A stretch of 32,726 nucleotides of DNA from positions 1 to 32,726 of the forward strand of contig NZ_BNCD01000039.1 of assembly GCF_014656295.1 (NCBI RefSeq), in the 5' to 3' direction. Under the pieces are notes generated by a model. That model saw nothing but the letters and a program-made list of their open reading frames with translations, was not told the DNA's origin and did not search any database. Both the position numbers and the translations under genes were made by a program. This DNA is from Streptomyces sulfonofaciens (GTDB lineage: Bacteria; Actinomycetota; Actinomycetes; Streptomycetales; Streptomycetaceae). Numbering within the stretch: position 1 is the first letter of the stretch; every line of letters starts with the position of its first letter. Shown one piece after another: positions 7,782-16,941 of the stretch.

Positions 7782-9302
7782 ATGCGTGGATGGGGGCCGC
7801 TGACGGCGGTCTGTCTCAGCACGTTCATGCTGCTGGTGGACGTGACGATCTGTGTGGTGGCGCTGCCCGACATGGCGCGGGCGCTGCACGCCTCGCTCAG
7901 CGATCTGCAGTGGGTGCTCGACGGCTATGCGCTGGCACTGGCCGCGCTGCTGCTGGGCGTCGGCGCGGCCGCGGACATCCTGGGCCGGCGCCGTGTCCAC
8001 GTGGCGGGCGTCGTGGTCTTCGCGGCGGCCTCGCTGGCGTGCGGTCTCGCGCCGGGGCCCGGTGCCCTGGTGGCCGCCCGTGCGGTGCAGGGCGCGGGCG
8101 GGGCTGCGATGCTGGCGACGACGCTGCCGTTGCTCGGCTCGGTGTACGAGGGCCGCGACCGCTCGGTCGCGCTCGGGGTGTGGGGCGCGGTCAGCGGGGC
8201 GGCGGCCGCGGTGGGTCCGGTACTTGGCGGCGTGCTGACCCAGGGCCCGGGCTGGCGGTGGATCTTCCTGGTGAACCTGCCGGTGAGCGTGGCGGCGGTG
8301 TGGATGTCGCTGCGCGTGGTACCGGAGTCGCGGGCGCCGCGGGGGCGCGGCATCGACTGGGCGGGCACGGCGACGTTCGCCCTGTTCGCGGCGGCGCTGA
8401 CGTACGGGGTGGTGCGGGCCGGTGCGGTCGGCTGGACGTCGGCGCACACCCTGTCCGCCTTCGCGCTGGCCGTGGTGGCGCTGGGCTGCTTCGCCGTGGT
8501 GCAGCGCAGGGCGGCGCACCCGCTGCTGGACCCCGCGCTGTTCCGCAGACCGGCCTTCCTGGGGGCGATGGTGGGCGCGCTGGCGTTCAACGGTGCGGCG
8601 TTCGGTGTGCTGCCGTACACGTCCATCTGGCTCCAGACGGTGCTGGGCATGTCGCCGGTGCGCGGTGGTCTGGTGATGGTGCCGCTGTCGGTGGCCTCCT
8701 TCGTGGTGGCGGCGGTGGGCGGCCGGCTGCTGCACGGCGTGCCCGCGCGGCTGACCATCGGGGGCGGGCTGCTGTTGGTCGGGGTCGGCGGGTTCTGCCA
8801 GGCGGTGCTGGACGCGGGGGACTCCTGGGCGGCGCTGGTTCCCGGCCTGGTGCTGGTCGGCTTCGGTACGGGGCTGGTGGCTCCGGCGATCGCGGGTGCC
8901 GCCCTGGCCGCGGTGCCGCAGGAGCGTGCGGGCATGGCGGGGGGCGCGGTCAACACCTTCCGGCAGTTGGGGTACGCGCTCGGTGTCGCCGTCTACGGCA
9001 CGGTGCTGACCGCGCGGATGCGTGAGGCACTGCCGGACGCGGCGGCCCGGGCGCTGGCGGGCGGTGGTGCCCGGGCACTGCGCGGGGAGCTGCCCGAGCG
9101 GGTGCTGCGGGCCGCCTTCGCCTCGGGGCTGGACACCGCGGCACAGGCGGCGGGTGCGACAGCGGTGGTGGCGGGCGCGCTGGTCCTGGTGCTGCTGCGG
9201 AGCCGGCGGCCGGGGCGCACCGTCCGGGCGCAGGCTGCGCAGGACGGTCAGGCGGCACAGGACGCGCCGGGTGCACAGGATCCGGCCGCGGCCGGTTTCT
9301 GA
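7782..9302 (+). CDS. MFS exporter, EmrB/QacA (DHA2) type
   Basis: The 506-residue protein is a 14-helix major facilitator transporter. The motif VDVTICVVALPDMARAL in the first helix, GVGAAADILGRRRVHVAG between helices 2 and 3 (motif A), and GAVSGAAAAVGPVLGGVL in helix 5 (antiporter motif C) identify a proton-driven drug exporter. The frame opens at 7656, but the ATG at 7782 with AGGAGG (7771-7776) five bases upstream starts immediately before helix 1. The C-terminal tail after about residue 475 is Ala/Gln-rich and probably disordered. It is divergent from the Lrp-type regulator. The substrate is unknown. Confidence 0.9.
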   Translation: MRGWGPLTAVCLSTFMLLVDVTICVVALPDMARALHASLSDLQWVLDGYALALAALLLGVGAAADILGRRRVHVAGVVVFAAASLACGLAPGPGALVAARAVQGAGGAAMLATTLPLLGSVYEGRDRSVALGVWGAVSGAAAAVGPVLGGVLTQGPGWRWIFLVNLPVSVAAVWMSLRVVPESRAPRGRGIDWAGTATFALFAAALTYGVVRAGAVGWTSAHTLSAFALAVVALGCFAVVQRRAAHPLLDPALFRRPAFLGAMVGALAFNGAAFGVLPYTSIWLQTVLGMSPVRGGLVMVPLSVASFVVAAVGGRLLHGVPARLTIGGGLLLVGVGGFCQAVLDAGDSWAALVPGLVLVGFGTGLVAPAIAGAALAAVPQERAGMAGGAVNTFRQLGYALGVAVYGTVLTARMREALPDAAARALAGGGARALRGELPERVLRAAFASGLDTAAQAAGATAVVAGALVLVLLRSRRPGRTVRAQAAQDGQAAQDAPGAQDPAAAGF

Positions 9303-9367
9303 GCCGGCATCGGGACGACGGGGCCGTGACCGGCTGGTACAGATTCGGTGGAGATTGCGGACCCGAA

Positions 9368-9385
9368 ACTTACGGTGCCGTAAGT
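9368..9385. promoter_or_regulatory. 18-bp palindromic operator candidate upstream of the acyl-CoA synthetase
   Basis: ACTTACGG-TG-CCGTAAGT is a perfect inverted repeat with 8-bp arms in an AT-richer patch, 66 bp after the exporter stop and about 150 bp before the synthetase start. Its form is typical of TetR-family operators. No tetR gene is adjacent, so the cognate regulator would be encoded elsewhere. Confidence 0.6.
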
Positions 9386-9533
9386 GATTCTGTCCCACCG
9401 TTCCCCTTGTGGCCGGATTTAGCCCCGCTGACCCGTGCGTACCCCGCGGGCCCCGCGGCAGGCCGCCCCTCCCGTCGGGGCCCGCGGTGGGGTACCGTCA
9501 CCCGCGCTGTGCGGAGCGCCACAAGGAGCACCA

Positions 9534-11366
9534 TTGCGCGAGTTCACCTCTCCTCCCCTGGATGTGTCGTCGTCACCGCCCAAAGGCGGTCTGGCCGACG
9601 TCGTCTTCGACCATGCCCAAGGTGATCCGCAGCGCGTCGTCCTGGGCCGCAAGGACGAGGACGGCCGCTGGAACAACGTGACCGCGGCCGAGTTCCGCGA
9701 CGAGGTGCTCGCCCTCGCCAAGGGGCTGCTGGCGCAGGGCGTCAGGTTCGGCGACCGCGTGGCGATCATGTGCCGCACCCGCTACGAGTGGACGCTGTTC
9801 GACTTCGCCCTGTGGACGATCGGCGCCCAGGTGGTGCCCATCTATCCGACGTCGTCGGCCGAGCAGGTCTGCTGGATGCTGCACGACGCGCAGGTGTCCG
9901 CGGCGATGGTCGAGCACGAGGACCACGCGATGACGATCGGCTCCGTCATAGGCCGGCTGCCGCAGTTGCGCCGCCTGTGGCAGCTTGACGCGGGCGCCGT
10001 GCAGGAACTGTACGACACCGGGGCGCACCTGGACGACGACGTGGTGCACCGGCACCGGCGCGCCGTCACCTCCGACTCGATCGCCACCGTGATCTACACC
10101 TCCGGTACCACCGGCCGCCCCAAGGGGTGTGTGATCAGCCACGCGAACTTCATGTTCGAGGCGGACACCGTGGTCGAGCGCTGGGCGCCGGTGTTCCGCT
10201 CCAGGCGCAACGAGCAGTCGGCCACCCTGCTCTTCCTGCCGCTCGCGCACGTCTTCGGGCGGATGGTGGAGGTGGCGGCGGTCCGCGGCGGGGTGAAGCT
10301 CGCGCACCAGCCGAACCTGAGCGCGACTGCCCTGCTGCCCGACCTGGCGGCGTTCCGGCCGACGTTCGTCCTGGCCGTGCCGTACATCTTCGAGAAGGTC
10401 TTCAACGCGGCCCGCCGCAAGGCCGAGCGGGAGGGCAGGACCGGGCCGTTCGACAAGGCCGTCGAGGTGGCGGTGCGGTATGCGGACGCGATGGAGGCGA
10501 GGGCCTTCCGCACCGGCCCCGGGCCGTCCGCGGCCCTGCGGATGCAGCACCAGGTCTTCGACAAACTGGTCTACTCGAAGGTGCGCGACGCGCTGGGCGG
10601 CCGGGTGCGGCACGCGATGTCCGGCGGCTCGGGGATGGACAGGCGGCTCGGCCTGTTCTTCGCCGGCGCGGGTGTCACGATCTACGAGGGCTACGGCCTG
10701 ACGGAGTCCACCGCGGCCGCCACCGCCAACCCGCCCGAGCAGACCCGTTTCGGCACGGTGGGCAAGGCGATTCCGGGCACCACGGTGCACATCGCGGACG
10801 ACGGCGAGGTGTGGCTGCGCGGCGGACACGTCTTCGAGGGGTACCTCAACGACCCCAAGGCGACCGACGAGACCCTGCACGACGGCTGGCTGGCCACCGG
10901 TGACCTGGGCACGCTCGACGAGGACGGCTACCTCACGATCACCGGCCGCAAGAAGGAGATCCTGGTCACCTCGAGCGGCAAGAGCGTGCAGCCCTCGCAG
11001 TTGGAGGAGCGGGTGCGCGAGCATCCGCTGATCGCCCAGTGCATCGTGGTCGGCAACGACCGGCCGTACATCGCGGCGCTGGTCACGCTGGACGGCGAGG
11101 CCGTGGAGCACTGGCTTGGCATGCGCGGCAAGTCGATGCCCGCGCCGACGGACCTGGTCCGCGACCCGGACCTGGAGACCGAGGTGCGGCGGGCCGTGGT
11201 GGCCGCCAACACCCTGGTGTCGCAGGCCGAGTCGATCCGCACCTTCCGGATCCTCGCCCACCAGTTCACCGAGGAACACGGCCTGCTGACGCCGTCCCTG
11301 AAGCTGAAGCGCAAGGCGATCGAGCAGACGTACGCGGCCGAGGTCGAGGCGCTGTACCACGCCTGA
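9534..11366 (+). CDS. Long-chain fatty-acid-CoA ligase (AMP-dependent synthetase)
   Basis: The 610-residue enzyme activates fatty acids with ATP to acyl-CoA through an acyl-adenylate. Motifs appear in the expected order: phosphate loop YTSGTTGRPKG (188-198), GYGLTES (386-392), LATGDLG (453-459) and the hinge GRKKEI (471-476). A long insert between about 290 and 345 and the overall length match FadD15-like long-chain ligases rather than acetyl-CoA synthetase. The open frame begins earlier, but the unusual TTG at 9534 is favoured because AAGGAG (9523-9528) lies five bases before it and the protein then starts with a short disordered tail. TACCGT at 9493-9498 could be a -10 box. The upstream palindrome may place it under a lipid-responsive repressor. 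It appears monocistronic. Confidence 0.92.
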   Translation: MREFTSPPLDVSSSPPKGGLADVVFDHAQGDPQRVVLGRKDEDGRWNNVTAAEFRDEVLALAKGLLAQGVRFGDRVAIMCRTRYEWTLFDFALWTIGAQVVPIYPTSSAEQVCWMLHDAQVSAAMVEHEDHAMTIGSVIGRLPQLRRLWQLDAGAVQELYDTGAHLDDDVVHRHRRAVTSDSIATVIYTSGTTGRPKGCVISHANFMFEADTVVERWAPVFRSRRNEQSATLLFLPLAHVFGRMVEVAAVRGGVKLAHQPNLSATALLPDLAAFRPTFVLAVPYIFEKVFNAARRKAEREGRTGPFDKAVEVAVRYADAMEARAFRTGPGPSAALRMQHQVFDKLVYSKVRDALGGRVRHAMSGGSGMDRRLGLFFAGAGVTIYEGYGLTESTAAATANPPEQTRFGTVGKAIPGTTVHIADDGEVWLRGGHVFEGYLNDPKATDETLHDGWLATGDLGTLDEDGYLTITGRKKEILVTSSGKSVQPSQLEERVREHPLIAQCIVVGNDRPYIAALVTLDGEAVEHWLGMRGKSMPAPTDLVRDPDLETEVRRAVVAANTLVSQAESIRTFRILAHQFTEEHGLLTPSLKLKRKAIEQTYAAEVEALYHA

Positions 11367-11572
11367 ACCCGCACGTGCCGAGCATGCGCCGTGCCGAGCG
11401 GCCTGCCGTCCGGGCCCTTTGCCCCCGAGCGCTTCGCCGTGGCCGTCGGCGCCCGCCCTCGCGGTGGCCGGAAGCCGCCCCCGCCGTGGTCGCACCCACC
11501 CCAGGAATGCACCGCCGGGCGTGATCGTTGAAAATGGGTGTACCCAACCGACGACCGAAGGATCGAAAGCTC

Positions 11573-12406
11573 GTGAGCAAGGTCCCCCCGATCATCCTTA
11601 ACAACGGCGCAGAGATGCCCCAGCTCGGTTTCGGTGTCTGGCAGGTGCCCGACGACGAGGCCGTGCGCGCGGTGGGCACGGCGCTGGAGGCCGGGTACCG
11701 CAGTATCGACACGGCGGCCGTGTACGGCAACGAGGCGGGCACCGGCCGTGCCATCGCCGAGTCCGGCATCCCCCGCGACGAGCTCTTCGTCACCACCAAG
11801 CTGTGGAACGGCGACCAGGGGTACGACTCCGCGCTGCGCGCGTTCGACACCTCCCTGAAGAAGCTGGGGCTGGACTACGTCGACCTGTACCTGATCCACT
11901 GGCCGGTGCCGTCCCAGGACAAGTACGTCGAGAGCTACAAGGCCCTTGAGAAGATCCACGCGGAGGGCCGCGCCAAGTCGATCGGCGTCTCCAACTTCCT
12001 GCCGGAGCACCTTCAGCGGCTGTTCGACGAGACGTCCATCATCCCGGCCGTCAACCAGATCGAGCTGCACCCGCAGTTCCAGCAGCGCGAGGCGCGCGCG
12101 TTCCACGGGGAGCAGGGCATCGCCACCGAGGCGTGGTCACCGCTCGGCCAGGGCAAGGGCCTGCTGGAGGTCCCCGCGCTCTCCGCGATAGCCCAGAAGC
12201 ACGGCAGGACGCCGGCCCAGATCGTGCTGCGCTGGCACGTGCAGATCGGCAACGTCGTCATCCCGAAGTCGGTGACCCCGTCCCGGATCAGGGAGAACAT
12301 CGACGTCTTCAGCTTCGAGCTGGACCAGGAGGACCTCGGGGCGATCAGCGCGCTGAACGAGAACCGCCGCCTGGGTGGCAACCCGGCGACGATGAACATG
12401 ACCTGA
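11573..12406 (+). CDS. Aldo/keto reductase (2,5-diketogluconate reductase-like)
   Basis: The 277-residue protein is an NADPH-dependent aldo/keto reductase of the small AKR5-like group. The catalytic tetrad is visible: Asp and Tyr in YRSIDTAAVYGNE, Lys in FVTTKLWN and His in DLYLIHWP. The NADP-binding IPKSVTPSRIRENIDVF segment lies near the C terminus. The frame is open from a TTG at 11528, but the GTG at 11573 begins where family members begin and has GAAGGA (11557-11562) about ten bases upstream. A short inverted repeat TGGGT-GT-ACCCA precedes it at 11535-11546. It probably detoxifies reactive carbonyls; the physiological substrate is not determinable. It ends at a good terminator. Confidence 0.9.
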   Translation: MSKVPPIILNNGAEMPQLGFGVWQVPDDEAVRAVGTALEAGYRSIDTAAVYGNEAGTGRAIAESGIPRDELFVTTKLWNGDQGYDSALRAFDTSLKKLGLDYVDLYLIHWPVPSQDKYVESYKALEKIHAEGRAKSIGVSNFLPEHLQRLFDETSIIPAVNQIELHPQFQQREARAFHGEQGIATEAWSPLGQGKGLLEVPALSAIAQKHGRTPAQIVLRWHVQIGNVVIPKSVTPSRIRENIDVFSFELDQEDLGAISALNENRRLGGNPATMNMT

Positions 12407-12426
12407 TCGAGGCCGTCCACGGCGAG

Positions 12427-12464
12427 GGCCGCCGCCGCGCCCGGGGGGTGCGGAGGCGGCCTTT
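12427..12464 (+). terminator. Intrinsic terminator after the aldo/keto reductase
   Basis: GGCCGCC (12427-12433) pairs with GGCGGCC (12455-12461), followed by TTTG. It lies 20 bases beyond the stop codon. The T-run is short, as is common in this group. Confidence 0.6.
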
Positions 12465-12496
12465 GCCGTGTGCCCGACGATGACACGCCGGAAGTC

Positions 12497-12526
12497 TTGA
12501 CGCGGTCATGTTCAGCACGCCAGATT
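12497..12526 (+). promoter_or_regulatory. Promoter of the chitosanase gene
   Basis: TTGACG (12497-12502) and CAGATT (12521-12526) are spaced by 18 bases, close to the housekeeping sigma consensus. Transcription would start around 12533, directly before the palindrome at 12541-12553. Confidence 0.6.
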
Positions 12527-12538
12527 GGGCGGGCCCCG

Positions 12539-12556
12539 TAAGGAAACTTTCCTAAC
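12539..12556. promoter_or_regulatory. Palindromic operator in the chitosanase leader
   Basis: AGGAAA-C-TTTCCT is a perfect 6+1+6 inverted repeat (12541-12553) flanked by TA and AAC. It sits just downstream of the predicted transcription start, an ideal position for a repressor roadblock. I recall a very similar palindrome upstream of Streptomyces chitosanase genes controlled by the ROK-family repressor CsnR; that identification is from memory and is not proven here. Confidence 0.65.
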
Positions 12557-12573
12557 AGAAGGGTCCCCCACAG

Positions 12574-13287
12574 ATGCGTGCTCGCACCCTCACGCTCGCC
12601 GCGGCCGCCGGCGCCGCCCTGCTCTCCGCGGCCGCGCTCCCCGCGCTCGCCGCCCCGGCCCCCGCGGGCTCCGGCACGCACGCCGCCCCGGCCGTGTACG
12701 AGGGCTCGGTCAGCGCCTCCGCCCTGCTGGCCAAGGTGTCCGGCTGCAACCAGATCTCCAACGGCAAGTACCGCACCGACGAGGAGACCAGCGCCACGAT
12801 CCCCGTCTGCGGTGCGAACGGCGCGGTGTTCTGGAAGGCCGACATGGACATCGACTGCGACGGCCAGGTCACCTCGGAGTGCAACGGCGACACCGACCCC
12901 TGGTTCCAGGACGACACCGCCTTCCACACCTCCGACGACCAGCCCCTGACCGCCGCCCGACTGCCCTACGTGGTGGTGCCGAGCGCCAGCAGCACCTGGA
13001 ACTACCAGAACGCCGGGATCAAGGGCGGCGGCGTGGTGGCCGTGATCTACAACAACAAGGTCGAGTACGCGGTGGTCGGCGACACCGGCCCGACCGCGAT
13101 CATCGGCGAGGCGTCGTACGCCACCGCCTCGGCGCTCGGCATCGACCCGGACCCGGAGACCGGCGGCGCGGAGTCCGGCGTGACGTACATCCTCTTCAAG
13201 AACTCGCAGGTCTCGCCCATCGAGAGCCACTCCGCCGCGGTGACCCTCGGCAACCAGTTGGCCCAGCAGTTCGTCAACAACAACTAG
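12574..13287 (+). CDS. Secreted glycoside hydrolase family 75 chitosanase
   Basis: The 237-residue product starts with a signal peptide (MRARTLTLAAAAGAALLSAA, probable cleavage after the ALA near residue 26). The mature part carries the GH75 signature: FWKADMDIDCDGQ (about 86-98) and CNGDTDPWFQDDTAFHT (103-119). Asp94 and Glu102 are candidate catalytic acids by comparison with the fungal family members; Cys58, Cys79, Cys95 and Cys103 could form disulfides. The enzyme hydrolyses chitosan outside the cell. GAAGGG (12558-12563) supports the ATG start. Promoter, operator and terminator are all visible, so it is a single-gene regulated unit. Membership of GH75 is secure; substrate preference is not testable here. 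Confidence 0.9.
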   Translation: MRARTLTLAAAAGAALLSAAALPALAAPAPAGSGTHAAPAVYEGSVSASALLAKVSGCNQISNGKYRTDEETSATIPVCGANGAVFWKADMDIDCDGQVTSECNGDTDPWFQDDTAFHTSDDQPLTAARLPYVVVPSASSTWNYQNAGIKGGGVVAVIYNNKVEYAVVGDTGPTAIIGEASYATASALGIDPDPETGGAESGVTYILFKNSQVSPIESHSAAVTLGNQLAQQFVNNN

Positions 13288-13297
13288 CCAGGCACCG

Positions 13298-13337
13298 GCG
13301 GGGTCGTGTGCGGGGGATCCTCCGCACACGACCCCGC
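13298..13337 (+). terminator. Strong intrinsic hairpin after the chitosanase
   Basis: A perfect 16-bp stem, GCGGGGTCGTGTGCGG paired with CCGCACACGACCCCGC, closes an 8-base loop 10 bases after the stop codon. There is no T-run, but stem strength and position make a terminator likely. It may also serve the convergent pterin dehydratase gene. Confidence 0.8.
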
Positions 13338-13376
13338 ACCTCCGCCCGCCCGCCCCGGCCCCTCGGTCGCCGGATC

Positions 13377-13400
13377 ACCGGGCCACCGGGCCACCGGGCC
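13377..13400. repeat. 8-bp tandem repeat, three copies
   Basis: ACCGGGCC occurs three times head to tail in the gap between the chitosanase terminator and the pterin dehydratase. No function is apparent. Confidence 0.6.
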
Positions 13401-13574
13401 AGGGCAGCACAGCGTCCGGCACCCTTCATGGGCCCGCCGCCGCTGTTCCCCGAGGTCCATGCCGGCTCGACCGGCCCGGCGTGCACGGCTCGACGGCGGA
13501 GCGCGCGGCCGGCACGGCACCCGCGCCGACGCGCACCGGCCGCGCGGCGGCACCCGGCCGCCCGCGGGGCCGGG

Positions 13575-13880
13575 TCAGTGGGCGCCGTGCACCGGGGCCA
13601 GTTCCTCGACGCGATGGGCCAGGCGGAAGTCGAGTGCGGTGACGGCTCCGCCGATGCTGTGGGTGTTCACCGTCAGGCTGACGGTGTTGTAGCCGAGCGT
13701 CAGCTCCGCATGGTGGCCCAGCTCCTCCTGCACCTGCGCGATGTGCACGACCATCGCGGTCGCCGCGAAGTGCGAGCCGAGCCGGTAGGAACGGGCCAGC
13801 CGGTCGCCGTCCAGCGTCCAGCCCGGCAACTCGTGCAGCCGGTCCGCGATCTCCTCCTGCTCCAGTGCTGCCACGGCCAT
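13575..13880 (-). CDS. 4a-hydroxytetrahydrobiopterin dehydratase (PCD/DCoH family)
   Basis: The 101-residue protein matches the small pterin-4a-carbinolamine dehydratase family. It has LPGWTLDGDRLARSY near the N terminus, ELGHHAEL (His56, His57), VNTHSIGG (His74) and LDFRLAHRV (Asp84), corresponding to the active-site histidines and conserved THxxGG loop. The usual proline after the HH pair is Ala here. The family recycles oxidised tetrahydropterin, or more broadly dehydrates pterin carbinolamines. The ATG at 13880 has GGAGAGGA upstream. It lies 261 bases downstream of dnaK on the same strand with no recognisable gene between. No aromatic amino acid hydroxylase is nearby, so its cellular substrate is open. 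Confidence 0.85.
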   Translation of the reverse strand: MAVAALEQEEIADRLHELPGWTLDGDRLARSYRLGSHFAATAMVVHIAQVQEELGHHAELTLGYNTVSLTVNTHSIGGAVTALDFRLAHRVEELAPVHGAH

Positions 13881-14141
13881 GCCCGCATCCTCTCCGCCGA
13901 CGGTCCCCCCAGCCTGCCACAGCCCGCGCCCCCGCACCCGCGGTCGCCCGGCCCCGCGACGCCCGCCGTCGTCCACCGCCCGGCCATGACCCGCCCGAGC
14001 CCCGCCCCCGGGCCGTCCCCCGCCCGGCGCCCCCGCCATGACGTCCTGCACGTCATCGACCCGTTGCCGCACGGCCACGAGCCCTGCCCGGCGCTCCTCG
14101 TCGACGCGGTCCACGACGTGCTCGCCGCCGGGGACAGTGCG

Positions 14142-16070
<1,929 letters not shown>

Positions 16071-16118
16071 CTTCGTCCCCTTCCGCCGACCCGGCTTCCT
16101 TCACACTCCAGCAGAAAA

Positions 16119-16139
16119 CTTGAGCGCCCTCTTGTCAAG
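16119..16139 (-). promoter_or_regulatory. HAIR element (HspR operator) overlapping the dnaK promoter
   Basis: CTTGAGC-N7-TGTCAAG matches the HAIR consensus CTTGAGT-N7-ACTCAAG in both half-site sequence and spacing. On the gene strand the same bases contain a perfect TTGACA -35 box (16133-16138), so HspR binding would block the promoter. The -10 region (TCTGCT at 17-bp spacing) is weak. Confidence 0.85.
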
Positions 16140-16246
16140 CATGCCCGCCCGGACCGCGCGAGTACCCCGCGCGGGCCCCGGCACGCCCCGCTTCCACCCG
16201 CTCCCGCCCCCGCGGACGCCCCGCCCCGCCCCGCCCCGCAAACGAC

Positions 16247-16282
16247 GCTGCCGCGGACCCCCCGAAGGGCGTCCGCGGCAGC
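16247..16282 (-). terminator. Terminator after the OsmC gene
   Basis: GCTGCCGCGGAC and GTCCGCGGCAGC form a 12-bp perfect stem with inner GCCC/GGGG pairing possible. On the minus strand a GTCGTTTG tail follows. It lies about 80 bases past the OsmC stop and separates it from the dnaK promoter. Confidence 0.7.
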
Positions 16283-16359
16283 GGATGCACACGCACCCGT
16301 AGGTGCACGCACGGCACCACGGGCCGCGGTCCGGGACGCCGCGGCGCCCCGGACCGGAA

Positions 16360-16785
16360 TCAGGCGAGCTTCGCCGTCAGCGTGATGGTCGTACCGGCCA
16401 GCGCCTGGCTGACCGGGCAGTTGGCCTTGGCCTCCTCGGCCGCGGCCATGAACGCGGCACTGTCGATCCCCGGAACCTCGCCCTCCACCGTCAGGTGGAT
16501 ACCGGTGATGCCGGTACCCGGCTGGAAGGTCACCTCGGCCGAGGTCGTCAGCCGTGTCGAAGGCGTCCCCGCCCCCGCCAGGCCGTGCGAGAGGGCCATG
16601 GAGAAGCAACTGGAGTGCGCGGCCGCGATCAGCTCCTCCGGGCTGGTCCTGCCGTTCGCCTCCTCGGCGCGGGAGGCCCACGTCACCTGCTGCTGGCCGA
16701 TACCGGAGGAGTTGAAGGCCACCTGGCCCCGGCCATCGATCAGATTGCCTTCCCATACGGTACTTGCGGAACGCGTGGTCGCCAC
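16360..16785 (-). CDS. OsmC/Ohr-family peroxiredoxin
   Basis: The 141-residue protein is an OsmC-type thiol peroxidase, which reduces organic hydroperoxides using two cysteines. These are Cys60 in AAHSSCFSMAL and Cys123 in AKANCPVSQAL, both present at the expected spacing. The frame opens at 16839, but the GTG at 16785 preceded by GGGAAG gives the normal family length and start (ATTRSASTVWEG). It reads as a single gene with its own terminator. It ends about 220 bases before the HspR-type site of dnaK, so oxidative and heat-stress functions are neighbours here, though not evidently co-transcribed. Confidence 0.92.
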   Translation of the reverse strand: MATTRSASTVWEGNLIDGRGQVAFNSSGIGQQQVTWASRAEEANGRTSPEELIAAAHSSCFSMALSHGLAGAGTPSTRLTTSAEVTFQPGTGITGIHLTVEGEVPGIDSAAFMAAAEEAKANCPVSQALAGTTITLTAKLA

Positions 16786-16941
16786 GGCGGTCTTCCCTTC
16801 CCAGGCTGTGCAGAGCTTCCGTCGGCCCCATCCGATCACATGGCGGCCCCGGACACCCGCTCACCCCCTGGCCGACACCGCACCACCACCCACCGGCGCG
16901 GCACCCCCGACAACCACCCGCACCACTCGGCCACCCGTACC

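Noticed and set aside
7392..9398. 668-codon minus-strand frame opposite the exporter
   Set aside because: Antisense shadow with Arg/His/Gln-rich translation; the plus strand has transporter motifs and a good ribosome site.
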